A stretch of DNA of 26,828 nt from Methylophilaceae bacterium (GCA_025362115.1 JANYIK010000015.1:1-26828); one strand, 5' to 3'. Positions 17,472-24,677 are shown, numbered from the stretch's first letter. Translations and numbers: made by a program. The notes: generated from the sequence alone by a model not told the origin.

Positions 17472-18633
17472 CTGGTTTTCCTTGCGCTACCGCAATACCT
17501 GCCACGGTGAGGCCAACTGCCTCCATCGCCTGAGCTAAAGTGCCTGCCTCGCCCCGCATCAAGGTGGCACTTCGGTCGCGTTCCACTGAAAAATCCACCT
17601 TTAGGCCATGAGTACCCAACGCCAAATGCGCGGTGACTCCGCCTAGAGAAGGAAAGTCCAAGCGTAACCGTGTACTCCACGCAGCGCGCTCTTCTACCTC
17701 GCCACGGTCACGGCCATCATCTTCATTGATTTCCCATTGCATATCTTGCCCAGGCCACACTTGGCCTTGCCAGACAATTTGGCGCGTATCAAGGATGTCC
17801 AGCTGTTGCTGAACCAAAGGAGTAGCCATAGGATGAACTGGGCTTGAGGAGTTCTGTACCGTGCTTTGCGTAGTGTTCGTTGCCGTACCTTCAGTACTGC
17901 CACGAATAACCAATAGCTGAGGTTGTACAACCTCAGCAGCTTTGGTTTGTGCCGCCACTTCGGCCGCAGCTTTGGTTTCTGCACCCGTAGGAATTACGGC
18001 ACTAGGTGCGCGCTCCAAGACTGGGGACAGCCTTGCTTGTGGTTCTTGTAACAAAGCCTCTAAACTACGCTGGCCTGTCACCCATTGCGCTTGGTGTGAT
18101 TCATAAAACAAACCGCTCTGCGATACTGCCTCGCGCAAAACCCCAGCAAACTGCTCTGTTGGCGGGGGTGCACCGGGGATGATGGGTGCAGTAGCAGTGA
18201 GAGAAGCAGTGACTAGATTGCTAGCATTACTAGCTGTAGCTGAAACCGCTTGCTGTGACGTTGCAGGCTGCTGCAGCAAAGTAGTAACCAATTTACCTGC
18301 CTCACTCAAGCTCACCTTATTACCAGCGTTTTGTGGCGCAGCATTTACTAAATCACTCAATAAGGTAAAAGTTGGTTTGGGCTTGTCTGACACATACACC
18401 AACTCGATGTTGTCCCCCACTTGCGTACCACGCGGCAAGTTCATGTCCAACGTACTGCCCTCAATCTGCACTTGGAAACGGCCATTGGCAAGGCTTCCCA
18501 ATACATATGCGGGAACACGCTGCCCTGGAACAAGTTGAGGTAGCTCGGTAGAGCTTTCAGCAATGTCTATTAGCGGCGGCGCTGATGTTTTAATCAGAAA
18601 CGACAGCTGATTTTGAATGTCGTTGTGTATCAT
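17458..18633 (-). CDS. FliK-like flagellar hook-length control protein
   Basis: FliK measures hook length and triggers the FlhB export switch. This 391-residue product has a well-formed N-terminal part with a beta-rich segment (PGQRVPAYVLGSLANGRFQV, residues about 37-56). A low-complexity Ala/Thr/Gln/Ser middle follows (about 115-280) and then a C-terminal Flg_hook domain (about 295-375) with LRLDFPSLGGVTAHLALGTH and LKVDFSVERDRSATLMRGEA. This layout is that of FliK and FliK-like proteins. The canonical fliK usually sits with fliE-fliJ, so this may be a second copy or an accessory protein; hence no gene symbol is given. The start overlaps the DUF2802 gene (ATGA) and the end overlaps the FlhB-C gene. 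Confidence 0.8.
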   Translation of the reverse strand: MIHNDIQNQLSFLIKTSAPPLIDIAESSTELPQLVPGQRVPAYVLGSLANGRFQVQIEGSTLDMNLPRGTQVGDNIELVYVSDKPKPTFTLLSDLVNAAPQNAGNKVSLSEAGKLVTTLLQQPATSQQAVSATASNASNLVTASLTATAPIIPGAPPPTEQFAGVLREAVSQSGLFYESHQAQWVTGQRSLEALLQEPQARLSPVLERAPSAVIPTGAETKAAAEVAAQTKAAEVVQPQLLVIRGSTEGTATNTTQSTVQNSSSPVHPMATPLVQQQLDILDTRQIVWQGQVWPGQDMQWEINEDDGRDRGEVEERAAWSTRLRLDFPSLGGVTAHLALGTHGLKVDFSVERDRSATLMRGEAGTLAQAMEAVGLTVAGIAVAQGKPDGNA

Positions 18634-19100
18634 GTCTTTTGCATGGAAACGATCAGCTCTGCTTCGCTATGAGAAATTCCGCACTCTTGCACCAGCACGT
18701 CGGCCTGAGCGCCCTGTTGCGCCATTTTCAATGCGCGTTGGTATGCCTCCTTGGCTGCAGTTTCGTCTTCTGTGCTTATTTCTGGTATGGATTCGTTCTG
18801 CAATGGCGGCGTGGGGGTAATACTCCAATCAAACTCGGCTGAAGAAAAAGACTGAGAAGGCAATACTGCTTTGAGCGCCATACTGGTTTCCAGAACGGCG
18901 ACACGCTTACTGAGCACTTCCATTTGTTGACGTAGTTCACTTTCGAATGTTTTCTCTTGGATCATGCTCAGCCAACGTGGCTTACGCAACGCACCACCAG
19001 CACGCATCATGAGCAGCAACTCTGCCACGTACACGGCTAAAACCAACACGACAAGCAATAACAACTCACGCCAAGTGACAACAATCGCGTCCAAAGTCAT
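18630..19100 (-). CDS. DUF2802-type membrane-anchored coiled-coil protein
   Basis: The function is unknown. The 156-residue product has one N-terminal membrane helix (ELLLLVVLVLAVYVAELLLM, about 12-31). A helical coiled-coil stretch follows (EKTFESELRQQMEVLSKRVA, about 49-68), then a variable acidic linker, and a C-terminal block AYQRALKMAQQGAQADVLVQ with CGISHSEAELIVSM. The final helix-turn-helix-like CGxSxxEAELI motif is the hallmark of DUF2802 proteins, usually found in flagellar clusters. The ATG at 19100 follows GGGGA directly, closer than a standard Shine-Dalgarno. It overlaps the FliK-like gene by ATGA, so the two are very likely made together. A role at the flagellar base is an inference from context only. 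Confidence 0.75.
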   Translation of the reverse strand: MTLDAIVVTWRELLLLVVLVLAVYVAELLLMMRAGGALRKPRWLSMIQEKTFESELRQQMEVLSKRVAVLETSMALKAVLPSQSFSSAEFDWSITPTPPLQNESIPEISTEDETAAKEAYQRALKMAQQGAQADVLVQECGISHSEAELIVSMQKT

Positions 19101-19139
19101 TCCCCTAAATAAAACGCTTTTAGATAAAAAGCCATATTA

Positions 19140-19364
19140 TCAGGCATATTCATCTACCTGATGGTCATTTGGTGGTCGTTTGGAAGAAGGATACGGCTGG
19201 GGGGTTCTACGCCGACGACGGCGCAACGGAGGATGCCCTAAAGTCTCTGGTCTGCGATAGCGACTAACAGGGTCTACCGGAGTGACGATTCCAATAGGCA
19301 TGTCGGCAAACATGATGAAGCTCGCTGTGGTGAATGTGCTATGTAACACTGTAGAACCAACCAT
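19140..19364 (-). CDS. Small Arg/Pro-rich hypothetical protein in flagellar cluster
   Basis: An open frame of 74 or 75 codons fills most of the space between fliT and the DUF2802 gene. Two adjacent ATGs are possible (19367 and 19364). The second is preferred because the GAGG upstream is then 6 nt away. The product has a hydrophobic, Ser/Thr-rich start, a central IGIVTPVDPVSRYRRPETLG, a run of six arginines, Pro-rich sequence and the end DHQVDEYA. I do not recognise a named family, but small disordered proteins with I-x-PV-x-PV and Arg/Pro-rich tails do occur next to flagellar genes in betaproteobacteria (recollection, not a search). Conservation would be needed to be sure it is translated. 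Confidence 0.5.
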   Translation of the reverse strand: MVGSTVLHSTFTTASFIMFADMPIGIVTPVDPVSRYRRPETLGHPPLRRRRRRTPQPYPSSKRPPNDHQVDEYA

Positions 19365-19387
19365 CATGCACCTCTTGGGTGATAGTC

Positions 19388-19434
19388 GCTTCTAGGATGC
19401 CGTTTCCCAAAAAGCTTTTTGGCTTGCTAGAAGC
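19388..19434 (-). repeat. Nested inverted repeats at the fliT 3' end
   Basis: The arms GCTTCTAG (19388-19395) and CTAGAAGC (19427-19434) are exact reverse complements and enclose a perfect 16-bp palindrome CCAAAAAGCTTTTTGG (19407-19422). The fliT stop codon lies in the outer arm. The inner palindrome would give an A/T-rich stem with no T run after it, so it is not a classic terminator on the minus strand. It could be an RNA processing or stability site or a protein-binding site; the sequence does not decide. Confidence 0.45.
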
Positions 19435-19756
19435 TGCCGTACTGTTTTTCTAGCTTTAACTCGTTTCCAGTTGATTCAAACATGGACTTGAGTTCAGCCA
19501 TCCATGACACAATCATAGGCTTAATCTTATCGTCACACTTTTGAATTTCTTGAATCAAGCCCACTAGAACTTCACGCTCACCCTCTGCATCAGGCACTAG
19601 ATTGGGTGCGGACTGCAAGGTTTCTACCACGCCAGAACGCTCCTGTTCAAGAGCGATAAGCTTATCCCACTCTTCTTCATTAGCAGCTTGCAACATGTCA
19701 CCACTGATAGTCAGCATACGACGATACAACATAGGCACATCAGGATTGACGCTCAT
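19427..19756 (-). CDS. fliT: Flagellar protein FliT (filament-cap chaperone)
   Basis: FliT binds FliD as an export chaperone, and in enterics also restrains FlhDC. The 109-residue, all-helical product includes VPMLYRRMLTISGDMLQAAN and EEEWDKLIALEQERSGVVET, which match the FliT N-terminal helices (the EWDxLxxLExER pattern). A C-terminal helix pair then ends at LEKQYGSF. The frame can be read from a GTG at 19765, directly after the fliS stop, but ATG 19756 has AGGTG about 7 nt upstream and is preferred. FliS-FliT adjacency, just downstream of fliD, supports the call. Sequence conservation in this family is low, so identity rests partly on context. Confidence 0.82.
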   Translation of the reverse strand: MSVNPDVPMLYRRMLTISGDMLQAANEEEWDKLIALEQERSGVVETLQSAPNLVPDAEGEREVLVGLIQEIQKCDDKIKPMIVSWMAELKSMFESTGNELKLEKQYGSF

Positions 19757-19765
19757 AGGCAACAC

Positions 19766-20227
19766 CTATACGTGCCCGTAGCTACCAGTCCCTAGCATAT
19801 TCGCATTACGATCCATTTGGGTTGCTTGTTTAGGAGCAATACTCGACCATGCATCACGCAATTCAGTCAAGCGCAAGGTAACCTCGTCCAATACCTCCGC
19901 ATCATTTTCTAGGTTGGCGCGAACCAAGCGATATGCAAAATACTCATAAAGAGAACGAAGGTTCTGAGCCAGCTCCCCACCAACGTCCATATCGAGACTC
20001 GTGATCAAGCCATCTTCAATGATAGCTATTGCGCGCGAAATTAAGCGGCCTTTCTCAGCGATATCGGCAACTTCGCCTCGCAACATATGTATTTTGGCTT
20101 TAGAAACAGCGGATAAAGCACCATCAAACAGCATTGTAATCAAACGGTGAGGAGAAGCGCCCGCCACCCCCGCATTCACATCAACTTGCGAATAGCTACT
20201 TAGCGCTTTACGTGTAGATTGATCCAT
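19766..20227 (-). CDS. fliS: Flagellar export chaperone FliS
   Basis: FliS binds the C-terminal helices of flagellin in the cytoplasm and delivers it unfolded to the export gate. The 153-residue product has the conserved YSQVDVNAGVAGASPHRLIT (12-31) and MLFDGAL (32-38). GRLISRAIAIIEDGLITSLD follows, and then LRSLYEYFAYRLVRANLEND, all typical of the FliS four-helix bundle. It starts at ATG 20227 with AAGGAG about 7 nt upstream. The fliT frame begins immediately downstream. Its client gene fliC lies upstream in the same cluster, with flaG, fliD and a small ORF between. Confidence 0.95.
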   Translation of the reverse strand: MDQSTRKALSSYSQVDVNAGVAGASPHRLITMLFDGALSAVSKAKIHMLRGEVADIAEKGRLISRAIAIIEDGLITSLDMDVGGELAQNLRSLYEYFAYRLVRANLENDAEVLDEVTLRLTELRDAWSSIAPKQATQMDRNANMLGTGSYGHV

Positions 20228-20256
20228 GACTAACTCCTTGACACAAAATCTCTGTT

Positions 20257-20397
20257 TTATTTGTTTTTCAACAAGCTACTCAAATGTTGATCCAAGAACC
20301 TGCCAGTCTGGCTTAGCCGATTAATCAACAGGCTAAGCCCTGTGAATTGACGATCCACATTCCCCACTCCGACGATGCTATGTATAAATTTTGCCAT
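20257..20397 (-). CDS. 46-codon small ORF between fliD and fliS
   Basis: A short frame starts at ATG 20397, preceded by GGAG with a 7-nt spacer (GGAGAAGTAAA then ATG), and ends at TAA 20259-20257, 29 nt before fliS. The product begins MAKFIHSIVGVGNVDRQFTG and goes on with LSLLINRLSQTGRFLDQHL, ending in a short basic tail LKNK. It looks like one or two amphipathic helices with no signal peptide or Cys. No family is recognised. The start lies 25 nt after the fliD stop, so translation within the fliD-fliS transcript is plausible. A 9-bp inverted repeat lies inside the frame. Codon content is normal for the window, but coding status is unproven. Confidence 0.5.
   Translation of the reverse strand: MAKFIHSIVGVGNVDRQFTGLSLLINRLSQTGRFLDQHLSSLLKNK
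20310..20339 (-). repeat. 9-bp inverted repeat in the fliD-fliS gap
   Basis: GGCTTAGCC (20310-20318) and GGCTAAGCC (20331-20339) are exact reverse complements separated by a 12-nt loop. No T run follows on either strand, so a simple intrinsic terminator is unlikely. It falls inside the 46-codon frame, so it may be a coding coincidence, an mRNA structure that sets fliS level, or a sign that the small ORF is not coding. Confidence 0.55.
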
Positions 20398-20421
20398 TTT
20401 ACTTCTCCATCATGCAAGAAA

Positions 20422-22422
20422 CTACCTAGCCAGAGATTTCGTCAACGCATTCAACTGCTGAGTTAAGAAATTGCCTGTGGCCGTCAAGCTGCTAATTGAT
20501 GCATCCAATGCAGAGAATTGCGCACGATAACGCTTTTCCGTCGCCGCAAACTGTGTTGCAAGTCTTGCTCGCTGAGCATTAATACTATCAATTGATTTAT
20601 TAACACTGTCAGTTTTCCCTGTGATTGTTCCCGTAGTTCCTAGGAATGAGCTAACAGCACTACTTAATAAATCACCATAGCCTCTGGCAAAATTTACAGT
20701 ACCTCGACTACCCAATGCCCCTCCGGTGATACTTACTACAAGTCCATCAGTTCCAGTCAACGTCTGCCCAGAACCTGTGCCAATCGAACCATCAATTGAG
20801 CCTGCCACATCAACCCCCGTGGCATTTGTGGTTACTGGAACTCCAAATAGTCCAGCTGAGGCCGAACCACCATTGATAACAATAGACGATGCTGAGCCAT
20901 ATTTATTAGAGGTGAGTGTAATAATGCCCCCAGCATCAGTGACAGCCACGCTGGATCCCGCAGCTGAGATACTACTATTTCCATTGATAGCAGACTGAAT
21001 TGCCAAATCCAAACCACCTGGAGTATAGGCTCCGGCCGGGATAGTGACATTAGCCGTAATGCCATCAATCGTGATACCTAGTGCATCATTAACTCCAGCC
21101 GTAATTACGGTTCCGGCAACAACGCTTCCCACCACAAAGCCTTGAGTTGCGAGAGCGGTGACTGTTAGCTGCCTAGCGCCAACTGCAGTACTACTCGTTG
21201 CACTCACATAGCTCACTAAAGCGTCTGTTGGTTTACCAATAGATGCAAATAATGAAACAACGTCATTAGCATTTGTATTTAGCGCTGTGGATAATTTAGA
21301 CGTATCAATGGCTAATGAACCATCCTTCTGAAAAGTAATACCCACTTGACCAAGATTAGTATAACTTCCAGAAATTCCGGGTACTGTACTCGCTAAAAGA
21401 TTACGTAACTGCGATTGAACTGCACGAGCAGCAGAGTCGCCAAGTAATGTACCCGCAGTATGCGTTTTTGAATCGTACTTTGTTAAATCATGAACTGTAC
21501 TATTGAGTTCATTATATTTCGCGACAAAACTAGACACGCTACTAATAAAAGCTGCCGAATTCTTGGCAATAGAAACCGTGGCGGGCGTACCCACATTGGT
21601 TTTCATTAAGTTTAAAGTTACACCATTGATTACACTAGTCACCGTATTAGAGTTCTGAGTAATCTGTAATCCATTCACTTTGAAAATGGCACTCTGCGCC
21701 GTCGAAGTTTCAGCCAAATGCTGAACTCCGGCAGGATCGTTCGTAAATAACGTATCCAATCCCACTCCAGGATTGGTTGTTTCTGTAATTTTGAGACTAT
21801 TCGAAGCGCCTTGATTGTTAGAGGTGAACGACAAACGATAGGGCGTTGCACTACCATCATTGATGATGGTCGCGGTTACTCCGATATTGGCATTATTCAC
21901 TGCATCACGGATGCCAACCAAAGAGTCATTCGCCGCAGTAATTGCAACAGTTTTAATCCCGTTGCCATTGCTAGTAAAAGTGGAGCCCGCGTATTGTCCG
22001 GTGCCGGCATTAAACAAACCACCGCTAATCGTACCGAAATCGAAAGTAAGAACTCCGGTTCCCAGAGATGCACTCAGACTGGTTTGCCCTACAGCAACAA
22101 GCTGTTGAGCTTTTGCTAACTGTGAAACCTCAATCGAATAACTACCGACGTTAGCGGTGCTAACACCTGAAGCGGTTACCACAGTTGAATCACTGGATGA
22201 TGCAGTAACTGCATTAACTCCGCTTGTGCTGGTCAAGGGAGTTATTGCTGACTGTAAACTTGATACTGCGCCATTCAGCGATCCATAAGCGGTTAGCTTA
22301 GCCTGATACGCCGCCTCTTTCCTAGCCAACAGCACTAACGGCTGACGTTCAATGCTCATCAGCTTAGTGATGATGCCTTCTATGTCTAGACCAGATCCTA
22401 AACCTGCAGATGTAATTGCCAT
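20422..22422 (-). CDS. fliD: Flagellar filament-capping protein FliD (HAP2), long form
   Basis: FliD forms the pentameric cap on the filament tip that folds incoming flagellin. The N-terminus MAITSAGLGSGLDIEGIITK followed by LMSIERQPL is the FliD_N signature. The C-terminal part has DSVNKSIDSINAQRARLATQ with FAATEKRYRAQFSALDASIS and ends SSLTATGNFLTQQLNALTKS, as in FliD_C. At 666 residues it is longer than the usual 450-480. The extra length includes a Gly/Ser/Thr-rich beta segment at about 405-560 (for example GITIDGITANVTIPAGAYTP). It starts at ATG 22422 with GGGAGGA upstream. It lies between flaG and fliS-fliT, its chaperone genes. The insert may be surface exposed (inference). Confidence 0.95.
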   Translation of the reverse strand: MAITSAGLGSGLDIEGIITKLMSIERQPLVLLARKEAAYQAKLTAYGSLNGAVSSLQSAITPLTSTSGVNAVTASSSDSTVVTASGVSTANVGSYSIEVSQLAKAQQLVAVGQTSLSASLGTGVLTFDFGTISGGLFNAGTGQYAGSTFTSNGNGIKTVAITAANDSLVGIRDAVNNANIGVTATIINDGSATPYRLSFTSNNQGASNSLKITETTNPGVGLDTLFTNDPAGVQHLAETSTAQSAIFKVNGLQITQNSNTVTSVINGVTLNLMKTNVGTPATVSIAKNSAAFISSVSSFVAKYNELNSTVHDLTKYDSKTHTAGTLLGDSAARAVQSQLRNLLASTVPGISGSYTNLGQVGITFQKDGSLAIDTSKLSTALNTNANDVVSLFASIGKPTDALVSYVSATSSTAVGARQLTVTALATQGFVVGSVVAGTVITAGVNDALGITIDGITANVTIPAGAYTPGGLDLAIQSAINGNSSISAAGSSVAVTDAGGIITLTSNKYGSASSIVINGGSASAGLFGVPVTTNATGVDVAGSIDGSIGTGSGQTLTGTDGLVVSITGGALGSRGTVNFARGYGDLLSSAVSSFLGTTGTITGKTDSVNKSIDSINAQRARLATQFAATEKRYRAQFSALDASISSLTATGNFLTQQLNALTKSLAR

Positions 22423-22558
22423 TTTTTCCTCCCGACTTATAGCCGGATTTCATTCAGTAAAATAAAAATTAACAACACGCTAACGCCTAATAGGTCTTCA
22501 CTTCTGGTGAAGCCACATCAATTTCCATACCTAATCACTGCCAATGAAGCAATGATTC

Positions 22559-22909
22559 TCAAATTTTTTGCTTGATTAACAAGCCTTGCAACACTTCCAA
22601 AGCGCGCGAAATGTTAATCGCATCATCACTTGGAATCTGTCTGATCACGGAGCCATTACTTTTATCCAACACTTTCACGATCACAGTACGAAAATTGTTT
22701 TCTACACTAAACTCAACGCCCGGATTGATTGATTGCACTACCTTATTAATCTTCTCAACCGCTTGCTGCACTTGCTCCGTGCTGGCCTGCCCAGTCCCAA
22801 CCTGAGTAGATTGCGATTCTGCCACTTGTGGCCGAGGCGTCACCGGTTGCACATTGCTCACAGATTGAGCCACGTAAGAACTACCAACAACTTGCGAAAC
22901 GTCCATCAT
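22559..22909 (-). CDS. flaG: FlaG family flagellar protein
   Basis: FlaG is a small protein of uncertain function that affects filament length in some bacteria. The 116-residue product has a variable Ser/Gln/Val-rich N-terminal half. The conserved core is INKVVQSINPGVEFSVENNF, then RTVIVKVLDKSNGSVIRQIP and SDDAINISRALEVLQGLLI, which matches FlaG (a FSV-E-x5-VVKVxD-x-GEVIRQIP type motif). Two ATGs are adjacent (22909 and 22906) behind AAGGAG; the second has the better spacing, so the start may be 3 nt later. It lies between fliC and fliD as in many proteobacteria, and a strong hairpin stands directly upstream. Confidence 0.9.
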   Translation of the reverse strand: MMDVSQVVGSSYVAQSVSNVQPVTPRPQVAESQSTQVGTGQASTEQVQQAVEKINKVVQSINPGVEFSVENNFRTVIVKVLDKSNGSVIRQIPSDDAINISRALEVLQGLLIKQKI

Positions 22910-22927
22910 ATATCTCCTTCTGAGAAT

Positions 22928-22957
22928 CCGTTCTGACCGAATACTCGGTCAGAACGG
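22928..22957 (-). terminator. Perfect 13-bp hairpin between fliC and flaG
   Basis: CCGTTCTGACCGA (22928-22940) and TCGGTCAGAACGG (22945-22957) are exact reverse complements around a 4-nt loop. The structure begins about 35 nt after the fliC stop and ends just before the flaG ribosome binding site. On the minus strand only a weak T stretch (ATTCTC) follows, so it may be an attenuator or an mRNA 3'-end protector that raises flagellin over FlaG/FliD rather than a full terminator. Confidence 0.6.
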
Positions 22958-22992
22958 TTCTTTAAAACACTACGACAACTTCAAACTGCAGA

Positions 22993-24486
22993 TTAACGCA
23001 ACAGAGCCAACACGCTGTTAGGCAACGAGTTCGCTTGCGCCAGAATCGCAATGCCAGATTGTTGCAGCACTTGCGAACGGGTGAGGTTCGTGGTTTCCGC
23101 AGCAAAGTCAGCATCCGCAATACGGCTCTTAGCTGCAGACAGATTCTCAGAGCCAATTTGAATGTTGGTGATGGTTGCAGAGAAGCGGTTTTGAATCGCA
23201 CCTAAACCAGCACGCAGGTTGTTAATGATACCCACAGCGCCATCAATAATCGCAACAGCATTCTGAGCACCGGATTGCGTACTTAGATTGAGTGTATTCA
23301 CACCAATCAAGCTGGAGAACTGTGCGTTGGTTGCGGTTACGAAACCAGCACCGGTGGAGTTAGAAGTGACGCTCCAGATGCTTGGTGACTCAAGACGCAG
23401 AGTACCACCTACGCTTGCGCTGTCGTTACCACCACCGGCTGCAGTCAGGGTCGTCGCGCCAGTACCAGCAGTAACACCAGTATACGCATTGACACCGGTG
23501 AAGGTCGCGCTACCGCTGTTGGAGTTGGTGATGTTTTCAACACCAATGTCAAAGCCTTGAGAATTGGTCAAGGTCACAGAAGCACCAGTAGAGGTTGCAA
23601 ACACACCCGTCACGCCAGACTGCAGGTTAATGGCGTTAGCCAATGACGACAAGTCTGCTGTGTTGGTAATGGTTGCAGCTACTGTGGCAGAGGTTTGACC
23701 ATACAAGGTGAAGCCCACGGTTCCAGAAGACTGAATCGTCAAAGCAGCTTGGGTTTGAGTCAGAGCAGTAATCCCTGTGGTGTTGCTCAGGAGATTAATG
23801 TTGGCTGCTACCGTATTTACCGTCGAACCGAGAGCCACACTCAGAGAGTTGGTGCCGGTGTTGCTGGTCAAGGTCAGGGTTTGTTGGCTGACACGACTAG
23901 CTGGGATAGTGGTGGTAGCCGTGCTTGAGGCAGCAGATGACCCGCTGGAGGTGGTGTTTGAGGTGAACTCAAATGTACCAATATCCTTGGTTTGGGCGCT
24001 GCTGATAGCAAAGCTAATCACTTGACCTGCATTGGCACCTACTTGGAACTGAGCATTGGTCAAAGTACCATCCAACACGTTTTGACCATTGAACTGCGTG
24101 GTCGTAGCGGTACGGTTAATTTCAGAAATCAAGGCGTTAGCTTCCAGTTGCAAAGCTGCACGGTCACTTGCTGAGTTGGTGCTGTTGGCAGATTGAATGG
24201 CCAATTCACGAATACGATTCAGTGAATCACCCACGGTACCCAAACCACCTTCAGCCGTTTGAGACAAAGAAATCGCATCGTTCGAATTCCGTCCGGCTTG
24301 ATTCAAGCCCAGAATTTGAGATTGCATGCGGGTGGTAATTGCAAGGCCAGCAGCATCGTCTTTAGCACTGTTAATACGCAGGCCGGAAGACAAACGTTGC
24401 AGGCTCGTTGCAAGAGAGCCTTGCGAAACATTCAGGTTACGCTGTGCATTAAGCGCATTGATGTTTGTGTTAATAAATTGTGGCAT
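22993..24486 (-). CDS. fliC: Flagellin
   Basis: Flagellin is the filament subunit, exported through the flagellar type III channel and capped by FliD. The 497-residue protein has conserved D0/D1 ends. The N-terminus MPQFINTNINALNAQRNLNV leads to LQRLSSGLRINSAKDDAAGL, and the C-terminus has AAKSRIADADFAAETTNLTR with QANSLPNSVLALLR. Residues about 175-400 form a variable Ser/Thr/Ala/Gly-rich central domain (for example TSSGSSAASSTATTTIPASR) typical of surface-exposed D2/D3. A strong AGGAG precedes ATG 24486, and a sigma-28 promoter lies about 93 nt upstream. The rich Ser/Thr content and neighbouring glycosyltransferases suggest O-glycosylation (inference). No truncation is seen. Confidence 0.98.
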   Translation of the reverse strand: MPQFINTNINALNAQRNLNVSQGSLATSLQRLSSGLRINSAKDDAAGLAITTRMQSQILGLNQAGRNSNDAISLSQTAEGGLGTVGDSLNRIRELAIQSANSTNSASDRAALQLEANALISEINRTATTTQFNGQNVLDGTLTNAQFQVGANAGQVISFAISSAQTKDIGTFEFTSNTTSSGSSAASSTATTTIPASRVSQQTLTLTSNTGTNSLSVALGSTVNTVAANINLLSNTTGITALTQTQAALTIQSSGTVGFTLYGQTSATVAATITNTADLSSLANAINLQSGVTGVFATSTGASVTLTNSQGFDIGVENITNSNSGSATFTGVNAYTGVTAGTGATTLTAAGGGNDSASVGGTLRLESPSIWSVTSNSTGAGFVTATNAQFSSLIGVNTLNLSTQSGAQNAVAIIDGAVGIINNLRAGLGAIQNRFSATITNIQIGSENLSAAKSRIADADFAAETTNLTRSQVLQQSGIAILAQANSLPNSVLALLR

Positions 24487-24578
24487 TTTATTACTCCTAA
24501 ATATATCAATAGGTTACAGACAATGTTGGCGCTTGATACACCCCAACTTTACGGTAAATACAGACACCGTCACACCTA

Positions 24579-24605
24579 CTATCGGCATCAGCTCTCATAA
24601 CTTTA
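24579..24605 (-). promoter_or_regulatory. Sigma-28 (FliA) promoter for fliC
   Basis: On the minus strand TAAAGTTA (24605-24598), an 11-nt spacer and GCCGATAG (24586-24579) match the FliA consensus (TAAAGTTT, N11, GCCGATAA) at 14 of 16 positions with exact spacing. It lies 93 nt upstream of the flagellin ATG, in the gap between the glycosyltransferase gene and fliC. It should make fliC, and perhaps flaG-fliD and beyond, a late-class flagellar transcript. The call is direct from sequence plus established consensus. Confidence 0.9.
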
Positions 24606-24677
24606 GAGGTTTTGGTAAATCTTTTCGGAAAAATTTTATCCAAAATTGTGCCCGCAAAATCACCTGCAATCATTACC

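Noticed and set aside
20060..20110. GCCGATAT preceded by a TAAA on the minus strand inside fliS, as a second sigma-28 promoter
   Set aside because: The distance between the two elements is about 30 nt instead of about 11-15, and the site is within coding sequence.
22423..22558. Sigma-54 or sigma-28 promoter before fliD (TTGGCAGTG and a 6-bp hairpin CTTCAC/GTGAAG)
   Set aside because: No GC at the required distance for sigma-54 and no GCCGATAA-like -10; the hairpin is short and has no T run. I see nothing firm in this 136-nt gap.
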